5,080 bases of DNA from Methanolinea sp. UBA477 (lineage in GTDB: Archaea > Halobacteriota > Methanomicrobia > Methanomicrobiales > Methanospirillaceae), in NCBI GenBank assembly GCA_002509485.1, contig DAWO01000141.1:1-5080 (forward strand), in the 5' to 3' direction. The notes beneath the pieces were generated by a model. It was not told where the DNA came from and made no database searches. It saw only the letters and a program-made list of their open reading frames with translations. The stretch's first letter is position 1. Each line of letters starts with the position of its first letter. Position numbers and translations under genes: made by a program. Shown here in pieces: positions 1 through 4,444 of this stretch.

Positions 1-66
1 TATGAGTGGGCGGGAATATAGGATATATTTAATACTCTCTTTGTCGCCTTTGGAATAATTCTGGCC

Positions 67-411
67 GTGAATTTTATTCTTACCGATGCGATTGCTTATA
101 CCGGGTCTATCAGCCGGGAGTTTTCCAATATCTGTATCATTGTCTGTTCAATCGCCCTGACCGCGATTATCGCTGCGTTGAGGATTGTGTACAAGGATGT
201 CGACAACCCACCCCTTGATGAACCAATTCACATCCTCTCCGGAATTCCTGTTTTCGGGGTCCTCTTCGGTCTCTTGTCCTTCTATTTCAGCTATTGCGAT
301 ATCTTTTTTTCAAGGATCCTTGCCGGGGCGTCCCTTGTTGCGACGATCTCGAGCGTTACAATCATCTATTCGGTCTTCATCCTGCGACGGGACAGGCTGT
401 ACCATTCCTGA
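67..411 (+). CDS. small multi-pass membrane protein, function unknown
   Basis: The 114-aa product has three clear hydrophobic segments, about residues 21-43 (NICIIVCSIALTAIIAALRI), 55-80 (around GIPVFGVLFGLLSFYF) and 84-106 (ILAGASLVATISSVTIIYSV). They are separated by a short charged loop (KDVDNPPLDEP), and the protein ends in a basic tail RRDRLYHS, so it is an integral membrane protein. I recognise no family and no catalytic motif. The GTG start at 67 is only the first usable start after an in-frame TAG at 19-21. The bases between, 22-66, read in frame as DIFNTLFVAFGIILA, which would complete a further membrane helix with the first residues of the called protein. No good ribosome binding site precedes GTG 67. 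The true gene may therefore be longer, interrupted by the TAG, or use a non-standard start. No strong terminator follows the stop. Confidence 0.55.
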   Translation: MNFILTDAIAYTGSISREFSNICIIVCSIALTAIIAALRIVYKDVDNPPLDEPIHILSGIPVFGVLFGLLSFYFSYCDIFFSRILAGASLVATISSVTIIYSVFILRRDRLYHS

Positions 412-649
412 TCCATTCTACATTTCTCAAACGGTTCGCCCGGGCCCGCATTGAGCCACTGCAGCGAGTGACTCGGAGAACCTCCTTTCCGGCAAGGACC
501 TGCCAAACTCCGGCTCCGGCCGGCTATTCTTTCGAATCAGCACATTCCTGCAATGGAAGCCAATTAGCCGATGGAACCGTTCGACGGGATAGCACACGAA
601 AACCAACGAAAAAAAGCCTCCTCGCTGTTTTGTGTGGGGAGACTGATTC

Positions 650-673
650 GAATTGGTATATGCATACCAATTC
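650..673. repeat. perfect 10-bp inverted repeat
   Basis: The arms GAATTGGTAT (650-659) and ATACCAATTC (664-673) are exact reverse complements around the 4-base spacer ATGC. The dyad continues outward imperfectly: GACTGA at 641-646 pairs with TCAGTC at 672-677 if five bases are bulged on the left side. It abuts and overlaps the left end of repeat copy A. It could be a regulator binding site, an RNA hairpin or the end of a mobile element; the sequence does not decide. Confidence 0.7.
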
Positions 674-842
674 AGTCACTCACAACCGCCGCAGGGGCGT
701 CCTCACATAACTCAATACCCAATTGCTAAAATTTTGACTGTGAATCTGAAGGTGACCGCAGTTCACCCCCGGTCGTGGGCGAAAAGTCTTGAAGGCGGCG
801 TAGCATCGCACATGGGGGTGTGGGGACGGATGGCCCCCACAC
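664..842 (+). repeat. structured repeat, copy A (split by about 85 bases)
   Basis: The first module (664-702) matches 1831-1869 at 35 of 39 bases, including the common core CACAACCGCCGC and GGGGCGTCC. The second module (794-842) shares GGCGGCG, GCATCGCA (803-810) and GTGGGGACG (820-828) with copy B. Between the modules copy A has 91 bases where copy B has only about 6. Within the second module GTGTGGGG (818-825) pairs perfectly with CCCCACAC (835-842), an 8-bp hairpin. CGCCGC at 687-692 can still pair with GCGGCG at 795-800 across the insertion. The orientation relative to copy B is direct. It could be a non-coding RNA or a dispersed chromosomal repeat. Confidence 0.6.
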
Positions 843-889
843 AATGTATCCGGTTCATCAATCCTTTCCACACCAGGTAGCGAAGAGCC

Positions 890-896
890 AAAAAAA
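890..896 (-). terminator. oligo-T terminator of the minus-strand exported-protein gene
   Basis: Seven A on the plus strand read as T7 in the minus-strand transcript, beginning about 16 bases after the TAA stop at 912. No strong stem precedes it, which suits archaeal termination, where a T tract is usually sufficient. Confidence 0.55.
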
Positions 897-911
897 GGAG
901 GAGAGAGATCT

Positions 912-1748
912 TTATTCATCCTGGATCATGACGCCCCATTCGACGACATGGAAGCCGTCACGGACGATCTCTTCCGGGTCTGCCACCGGTTCGGGGACGG
1001 TCTCGAATGGTCCTGCATAGAACCAGAGGCGGAATACCTCGTCGGGCGTCGGGGTGATATAGAGCGGCATGACCTCATTCACTGCATCGGTCTCCTGGGG
1101 GTAGAAGACATAGTCAACGTCATCGGAGAGGTTCTCGTCCCAGTAGTCGATGAAATCTGTGCACTCTTTCTCGTTGAAGCCGTACTGCCCGAGCATGGAG
1201 GCCATGTCCTGCTTGCGGTCTGTTGCATGGATAACATAACCTTCCTCTTTCTGCCACACTGAATCAGGCACCATTGCTTCGTAGAAGAGGAAATCGCCTG
1301 CCCCGTTCAGGCTACCGGAATAGATCTCGGCCTGCCACCCAATCCCGGGCTGATAGGCCGGTTCGGATACCGTGATAGCAGATTCCGGTGCAAGCCGCAC
1401 CCTGGCAACCAGATCCTGGTCACTGTAGAGGTAGATGTTCGGCTTCCTCGCAGTAACGTCGTCGAAGATCGTGTTGATGGAGGGGTGATGGTAATTGATG
1501 AGATCAAGGGGGTTGTCGTATTGCACTGACCCGTGGAGACTCGACAACGGGAAACCGGGGTGAGTCAACTGGAAACCATCGAGTACCGAGTAGCTGGTAT
1601 ACGTATCAAAAAAGCTGGCTGTGAAAGGAGTGTGTTGGTATGCTATTCTCTCCTGCAGGATATCAGTTCTCCCAAGAGCTATTGCTGAGGGGGTAAAAAG
1701 ACTCAGAATAAGGAGACTGAAGACGACTATTGATAGTATTTTCTTCAT
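912..1748 (-). CDS. exported protein of the uncharacterised KPxIYLY...VVEWG family
   Basis: The 278-aa product starts with a typical signal peptide: MKK, a hydrophobic core to about residue 18, then TPSAIA, with likely cleavage after A24. The mature protein should be outside the membrane. Residues 25-100 look lineage-specific and rich in aromatics and histidine. From residue 102 it follows a family I recognise from many bacterial and archaeal hypothetical proteins: KPNIYLY at 102-108, PGIGWQAE, FLFYEA, an FxxYW segment at 199-203, DYVFYPQET at 212-220, ITPTPDEVFRLWF at 231-243, and GFHVVEWG at 265-272. No function is established for this family to my knowledge, and no classical catalytic triad is evident. 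There is one cysteine (C196), so no internal disulfide. The ATG at 1748 is chosen because it gives the complete signal peptide and lies about 29 bases from a TATA-like box. The gene is monocistronic and flanked by direct repeats (664-842 and 1831-1924). Confidence 0.85.
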   Translation of the reverse strand: MKKILSIVVFSLLILSLFTPSAIALGRTDILQERIAYQHTPFTASFFDTYTSYSVLDGFQLTHPGFPLSSLHGSVQYDNPLDLINYHHPSINTIFDDVTARKPNIYLYSDQDLVARVRLAPESAITVSEPAYQPGIGWQAEIYSGSLNGAGDFLFYEAMVPDSVWQKEEGYVIHATDRKQDMASMLGQYGFNEKECTDFIDYWDENLSDDVDYVFYPQETDAVNEVMPLYITPTPDEVFRLWFYAGPFETVPEPVADPEEIVRDGFHVVEWGVMIQDE

Positions 1749-1771
1749 ATCCCTGGGATATGATATCCGGG

Positions 1772-1784
1772 ATTAATAATTTTT
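1772..1784 (-). promoter_or_regulatory. TATA-like box for the 912-1748 gene
   Basis: On the minus strand this reads AAAAATTATTAAT, an A/T block in otherwise mixed sequence, centred about 29 bases ahead of the ATG. An archaeal TATA box at that distance predicts a transcript starting near the start codon, i.e. leaderless or with a very short leader. This fits the weak Shine-Dalgarno match (AGGG only) before the ATG. Confidence 0.5.
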
Positions 1785-1830
1785 CCAACCAGGTGGATCT
1801 ATGCTTGAATTTTACGAGTGGTTAACCGGG

Positions 1831-1924
1831 ATCCCAATCCAGTCACCCACAACCGCCGCCGGGGCGTCCTTCGGGGGCGGCGGCATGCATCGCATGTGGT
1901 ATGTATGGGTGGGGACGCTCCCAC
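1831..1924 (+). repeat. structured repeat, copy B (compact form)
   Basis: Direct counterpart of 664-842 without its central insertion. CCGCCGCC (1853-1860) pairs perfectly with GGCGGCGG (1876-1883). Inside the loop, CC-TTCG-GG (1868-1875) forms a UUCG-type tetraloop mini-stem. A second hairpin follows: GTGGG (1909-1913) with CCCAC (1920-1924). GGGGCGTCC (1861-1869) can instead pair with GGACGCTCC (1913-1921) using one G-U, so two alternative folds exist. This architecture suggests an RNA, or a dispersed repeat with RNA-like folding. No promoter for it is obvious. Confidence 0.6.
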
Positions 1925-2163
1925 TACAGCTCTCTGATCCGTTAATCTTACCCATACATGGAAGCGAAGATTATTTTATGCAAGCTGCTGGATATGCGAT
2001 AGAAAGACCGGTTAAATCCCACGCAACGAGCTTAGATTTGGTACAGGTTCACGGCGCATTAGCATTACCAAATTTCCGGGAATTACCTGTAGCACACGAG
2101 ATCGAGGTTCTGGAGATGGCATGGAAATTGGTCCATCAGATCAATGTAAATACAGGCATTTGT

Positions 2164-2177
2164 ATACATAGATGTAT
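2164..2177. promoter_or_regulatory. dyad next to the start codon, possible operator
   Basis: ATACAT (2164-2169) and ATGTAT (2172-2177) are perfect inverted arms with a 2-base spacer, ending one base before the ATG at 2179. A third half-site ATACAT recurs at 2184-2189. The left part overlaps the 8-bp palindrome TGTATACA (2161-2168). A weak TATA-like stretch, TGTAAATAC (2145-2153), lies upstream, so a protein bound here could block initiation. TTGTATACATA could alternatively be the TATA box itself, implying a later translation start. Confidence 0.3.
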
Positions 2178-2178
2178 T

Positions 2179-2532
2179 ATGAAATACATACCGCACATGG
2201 TGGGTATTTTTATGCTCTGCCTGGCGCTCATCGGTAGTTCGGCGGCACTATCACTGGGTGACCTCCAGTCCAGGTCCCGGATCGGGCTTATCGATATCGG
2301 ATCCCAAAGTTCGCCGGTATTGCAGAGTGCAATTTTTGAAGATCAATTACTTCGCAATATACCCCAGGAATATTCAATGGATCCTGAAACGCCATGGACT
2401 CCGCTTGACGAACCAATCCCACAAAAGTTTGTGCTTTTTAGTTCAACGGGAAGTGATTCCTATTCAGTCAGGATTGATGGATATTATGCTCATTCATTCA
2501 TACCGCACCTGGAGTTGACACAAAGAAATTAG
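2179..2532 (+). CDS. small exported protein, function unknown
   Basis: The 117-aa product begins with a signal peptide, MKYIPHMVGIFMLCLALIGSSAALS, with likely cleavage after residues 22-23. The mature chain is about 94 residues, without cysteine or further membrane segments. It contains DLQSRSRIGLIDIGSQSS near its start and a hydrophilic middle rich in proline and glutamate, and ends HLELTQRN. I do not recognise a family. The open frame extends upstream to 1801, but that part translates a repeat; the signal peptide fixes the start at 2179 or possibly the ATG at 2197. No Shine-Dalgarno sequence precedes it, so the message may be leaderless. The RSRI motif also occurs in the next gene (RSRIADLFGT). 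It is the first of three plus-strand genes for exported proteins, separated from the second by about 300 bases with their own promoter and leader. Confidence 0.6.
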   Translation: MKYIPHMVGIFMLCLALIGSSAALSLGDLQSRSRIGLIDIGSQSSPVLQSAIFEDQLLRNIPQEYSMDPETPWTPLDEPIPQKFVLFSSTGSDSYSVRIDGYYAHSFIPHLELTQRN

Positions 2533-2537
2533 GATGC

Positions 2538-2570
2538 GTAACATTTCAATTTGTGTTACATATCTGTTTT
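2538..2570 (+). terminator. stem-loop followed by short T run
   Basis: GTAACA (2538-2543) pairs with TGTTAC (2554-2559) around a 10-base loop, starting six bases after the TAG stop, and a T4 run follows at 2567-2570. It is a plausible terminator for the 117-aa gene, though weak. Confidence 0.35.
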
Positions 2571-2665
2571 CCGCTTCAAAAACGAAAAAATTTCCAGGCA
2601 TTTTTGCAATCCGGGCAATGATTTTTCCATCGAACCGTGCGGTTACATTGGTCAACTTTTCGCAC

Positions 2666-2680
2666 AGAAAAGGTATTAAC
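2666..2680 (+). promoter_or_regulatory. BRE/TATA-like promoter of the 272-aa gene
   Basis: AGAAAAG (2666-2672) followed by GTATTAAC (2673-2680) resembles an archaeal BRE plus TATA box. It predicts a transcript start near 2700-2705, exactly where the first of two leader stem-loops begins. An A/T-rich alternative lies at 2577-2595. Apart from this promoter and the terminator near 2538-2570, the stretch 2533-2700 shows nothing else clear. Confidence 0.4.
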
Positions 2681-2704
2681 GATGAGTGATAATCACATTA
2701 CATC

Positions 2705-2806
2705 GCAGGGGGGTTCTACACATGCAAATGCCAATGAACCCCGCTGCAGCCCGAAGGCATAACTGCGTTGACTTTTTTAGTAAAAAGCCTTTGCGTTGTG
2801 CCTTCG
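2705..2806 (+). ncRNA. structured 5' leader with two consecutive stem-loops
   Basis: Stem 1 pairs GCAGGGGGGTTC (2705-2716) with GAACCCCGCTGC (2736-2747), with 11 of 12 pairs formed. Its loop contains CAT-GCAA-ATG (2721-2730), itself able to close a GCAA tetraloop. Four bases later, stem 2 pairs CGAAGGCATAAC (2752-2763) with GTTGTGCCTTCG (2795-2806), 12 pairs including one T-G. It is capped, after an internal loop, by CTTTTT (2772-2777) and AAAAAG (2782-2787) around TAGT. The structure ends 15 bases before the ribosome binding site of the 272-aa gene. It could be a cis-acting leader or riboswitch-like element, a separate small RNA, or a remnant of a repeat. No known riboswitch class is recognised. 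Confidence 0.5.
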
Positions 2807-2821
2807 TGAAAGATAAGAAGT

Positions 2822-2828
2822 GGAGGAG
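2822..2828 (+). promoter_or_regulatory. strong Shine-Dalgarno site GGAGGAG
   Basis: GGAGGAG precedes the ATG at 2832 by three bases. It decides against the upstream in-frame GTG at 2820, which would place the site inside the coding region. Confidence 0.7.
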
Positions 2829-2831
2829 AAG

Positions 2832-3650
2832 ATGAACTACACGAAAAGATACCTGGCAGGCATCGCAGGTGCGCTCCTCGTCTGCGTTCTCGTCGTCGGT
2901 CCGGCAAGCGCCTACGACGCAGATACCGCCTGTGCGAGCCTATTGGACGTTATTGCGGGTGGTGGCAGCGACATTGCAGCACTCGAACTGGTCATTATTG
3001 ACCTGGACGGTTCGTATAACACGCAAAAACTCTGGACCGAATCAATAATCGATCCCGAGGTTTCGCTTGCTGCAAAACTCCGCAATACCATTGAAGACGA
3101 GGAACAGGCACGTGATATATCCCGGATAATCCTGACCCTGGTTTCCGGAGAGGAGCGGGTCTCGTACAAACTCTCTCCTGGGACCAGCGTGTTCGTCGAA
3201 CTTGCAGAGCCCGTTCCTTTCCCGGAGTTCCCTGATAACGTTCCCGAAGAGACGAAACGCATGCTCTTTATCATGAAGAATTTACGGAACATGACTGAAT
3301 CGAACATGGAGTCAACCGGATTTTTGGACGCGTTGAAGCAAAGGAGCAGGATCGCGGATCTGTTTGGGACCAACGCAGTGAAATCGGCATATACCGGTTC
3401 GCTCCCTAGGCAAACGCCAGGATCACGGATTGAATCAATTTCCACAAAAGATGCGGAGTTGTCACGTATTGGGACTGTAACAGCGCCAGATTCAGCGAAC
3501 ATGATCGGTTATTCGATGGGTTCTCGTGATCAGGGAGGACGTCTCCTGCAATTCATCCAGGGGACGACTTCAACCATGGGATCGGATGGGATCCCCGGGG
3601 GAATGGGGGGATCGTCCACGAGATCGGAGATCATCGCCCAGGCAGGATGA
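2832..3650 (+). CDS. exported protein with Gly/Ser-rich C-terminal tail, function unknown
   Basis: The 272-aa product has a clear signal peptide: NYTKRY, hydrophobic core to residue 24, ASA, with likely cleavage after A27 before YDAD. The mature region of about residues 28-145 is acidic, with alternating hydrophobic patterning (LVIIDLDGS, IILTLVSGEE, SVFVELAEPVPFPEFPDN), suggesting a compact domain; C34 is the only mature cysteine. A more helical, methionine-rich stretch follows (MLFIMKNLRNMTESNMES), then RSRIADLFGT. The last third is low-complexity (SMGSRDQGG, GIPGGMGG) and ends SEIIAQAG; five GATC sites fall in 3580-3632 there. No membrane anchor follows the signal peptide. I do not recognise a family. 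The start is ATG 2832 because of the Shine-Dalgarno site. Neighbours on both sides are also exported, and the 153-aa gene 96 bases downstream shares its C-terminal motif. Confidence 0.75.
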   Translation: MNYTKRYLAGIAGALLVCVLVVGPASAYDADTACASLLDVIAGGGSDIAALELVIIDLDGSYNTQKLWTESIIDPEVSLAAKLRNTIEDEEQARDISRIILTLVSGEERVSYKLSPGTSVFVELAEPVPFPEFPDNVPEETKRMLFIMKNLRNMTESNMESTGFLDALKQRSRIADLFGTNAVKSAYTGSLPRQTPGSRIESISTKDAELSRIGTVTAPDSANMIGYSMGSRDQGGRLLQFIQGTTSTMGSDGIPGGMGGSSTRSEIIAQAG

Positions 3651-3708
3651 GGGGGATGAAAACCCCTGATCTCTCCCGCCTGATTGGATCAGGAGACGAA
3701 TCAATCTC
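3650..3708 (+). promoter_or_regulatory. overlapping alternative hairpins between two exported-protein genes
   Basis: Hairpin 1, AGGGG/CCCCT (3650-3654 with 3663-3667), begins on the last base of the stop codon. Hairpin 2 is CCTGAT/ATCAGG (3679-3684 with 3688-3693), a perfect 6-bp stem with loop TGG. Hairpin 3, GGAGA/TCTCC (3692-3696 with 3704-3708), overlaps the right arm of hairpin 2, so the two compete. No T run follows, so this looks less like a terminator than a site of mRNA processing or differential expression within an operon. Confidence 0.4.
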
Positions 3709-3733
3709 CGGCCTTGTTGAATAACAGATTGTA

Positions 3734-3739
3734 AGAGGA
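3734..3739 (+). promoter_or_regulatory. Shine-Dalgarno site for the first ATG of the 153-aa gene
   Basis: AGAGGA lies seven bases ahead of ATG 3747. A second, equally good site, AAGGAG (3756-3761), lies three bases ahead of an in-frame ATG at 3765, so both starts look usable. Confidence 0.45.
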
Positions 3740-3746
3740 TAATAAA

Positions 3747-4208
3747 ATGGAATTAAAGGAGAAAATGAGCGGCAGGATTGGAATCACTGGCATCATCTTA
3801 TTGACCATGATGCTCGTGCCGGTTGCGACTGCGGGAGACATACCTGCCTTTCCCAGCTACATCGAATCCGTAACTCCGGGTGTTTCTGTCGATGTTGTGA
3901 TCAGGACAGGCGGAGATACACAAACCGGCCAGAACGGACTCGCTGAAGTTCCCGAAGATGAGTGCGTCATGACCGAATTGTCACCAATTTCCGCATATGA
4001 TTTATTGGATCTCTTTTCGACATCGAGGCTTGCACAGCTCTCTTCGATCAGCGAATATGACCCAACGATTTCCAGTATGCACGGTGAAAATACGGAGTAT
4101 CAGGTATCCGGATCAATCGCCCGGGCGGTGCAGAGCTCGCTTTCAAGAACAGAAAGCATTGCACAGGCGAGATCGGATATCATCTCCCGGGCAAGAGGGA
4201 CTGGATAA
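3747..4208 (+). CDS. small exported protein with C-terminal octad repeat, function unknown
   Basis: The 153-aa product carries a signal peptide (MELKEKMSGRIG, hydrophobic core, PVATA) with likely cleavage after A29, leaving a mature chain of about 124 residues starting GDIPAFPSYIESV. The central part is acidic (AEVPEDECVM, with the only cysteine), then DLLDLFSTSRLAQ, then a serine-rich segment. The C-terminus has two tandem octads, RTESIAQA and RSDIISRA (4146-4193). The 272-aa neighbour has RIESISTK and RSEIIAQA, and the nucleotides at 3620-3639 and 4169-4188 agree at 18 of 20 positions, suggesting shared ancestry. It likely shares a transcript with the 272-aa gene 96 bases upstream. An alternative start, ATG 3765, shortens the signal peptide n-region by six residues. 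I do not recognise a family. Confidence 0.7.
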   Translation: MELKEKMSGRIGITGIILLTMMLVPVATAGDIPAFPSYIESVTPGVSVDVVIRTGGDTQTGQNGLAEVPEDECVMTELSPISAYDLLDLFSTSRLAQLSSISEYDPTISSMHGENTEYQVSGSIARAVQSSLSRTESIAQARSDIISRARGTG

Positions 4209-4224
4209 CCCTCTCCCCTTTTTT
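4194..4224 (+). terminator. hairpin plus T6 at the end of the exported-protein cluster
   Basis: AGAGGG (4194-4199) pairs with CCCTCT (4209-4214) around a loop that includes the TAA stop, and C4T6 follows (T run 4219-4224). This is a good termination signal for the plus-strand genes. Confidence 0.6.
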
Positions 4225-4327
4225 GCTATACACGTTCCAGCAGGTTCACCGCTACACCCAGGTTCCATCCGCTACTCGTTGGATCCGGTGTCATCCATTC
4301 CTTTTCGCTCACATCGCGGGATTTCCA

Positions 4328-4355
4328 CCCGGTAACCGGGGGCTGGGCCCCCCGG
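4328..4355. repeat. GC-rich competing hairpins in convergent intergenic region
   Basis: CCCGG/CCGGG (4328-4332 with 4336-4340, loop TAA) competes with CCGGGGG/CCCCCGG (4336-4342 with 4349-4355), since both use 4336-4340. These are very stable stems about 120 bases after the plus-strand stop and 90 bases after the minus-strand stop. They may back up termination from both sides. Apart from this, the hairpin at 4397-4416 and the two T tracts, the region 4225-4444 shows no gene. Confidence 0.5.
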
Positions 4356-4396
4356 GCTCTTTCCATGTACCTGCACTACGGGCAATTCAGACGAAT

Positions 4397-4416
4397 AACA
4401 ACATGCAAATGTTGTT
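4397..4416. repeat. perfect 8-bp hairpin with GCAA loop
   Basis: AACAACAT (4397-4404) and ATGTTGTT (4409-4416) are exact reverse complements around GCAA. The inner CATGCAAATG recurs in the loop of the leader stem at 2721-2730. It may contribute to termination of the minus-strand gene, whose T7 tract is only four bases away. Confidence 0.55.
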
Positions 4417-4419
4417 TGT

Positions 4420-4426
4420 AAAAAAA
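4420..4426 (-). terminator. oligo-T terminator of the 4445-5080 gene
   Basis: Seven A on the plus strand give T7 in the minus-strand transcript, starting about 18 bases after the TGA stop at 4445. The spacing matches the T7 found after the other minus-strand gene. Confidence 0.55.
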
Positions 4427-4444
4427 TGGATTCAGGGGAGCATT

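Larger units (their letters stand above)
412..911. other. 500-base non-coding region
   Basis: No convincing gene is seen here; the open frames on both strands give arginine-, proline- and cysteine-rich low-complexity peptides without a start context. The first 200 bases (412-610) show nothing clear beyond a GC-rich patch near 438-450. The right half holds a perfect inverted repeat (650-673), copy A of a structured repeat (664-842) and, at 890-896, the oligo-T stop signal of the minus-strand gene. Confidence 0.6.
1749..2178. other. divergent intergenic region, non-coding
   Basis: An open frame runs through 1801-2178 into the next gene, but it translates repeat copy B and has no signal peptide or family resemblance. 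The credible start is at 2179, so I treat this stretch as non-coding. It holds the TATA-like box of the minus gene, two abutting 8-bp palindromes (GGTTAACC at 1820-1827 and GGGATCCC at 1828-1835), repeat copy B, and about 250 bases (1925-2178) without a clear element until the dyad next to the start codon. Confidence 0.55.

Noticed and set aside
594..640. A7 tract and GGAGGC as a terminator or ribosome site on the minus strand
   Set aside because: It is about 300 bases beyond the minus-strand gene, which has its own T7 at 890-896, and no open gene follows.
294..710. 138-aa plus-strand open frame
   Set aside because: It overlaps the membrane protein in another frame and then runs through non-coding, repeat-bearing sequence; low-complexity composition.
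814..833. G-quadruplex in GGGGGTGTGGGGACGGATGG
   Set aside because: Only two long G runs with two short ones; a duplex hairpin with CCCCACAC explains the bases better.
948..1262. 104-aa plus-strand open frame antisense to the 278-aa gene
   Set aside because: The minus strand encodes a recognisable family with a signal peptide; the plus frame is its shadow.
664..1924. CRISPR array
   Set aside because: Only two diverged repeat copies more than 1 kb apart, with no regular short spacers.
1801..2178. Upstream extension of the 117-aa gene to a 243-aa protein
   Set aside because: The extension translates repeat copy B and lacks family resemblance; the signal peptide starting at 2179 is the credible N-terminus.
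2912..3502. 196-aa open frame on the minus strand
   Set aside because: It lies wholly antisense to the 272-aa secreted-protein gene and is Ser/Arg-rich with no start context; a shadow frame.
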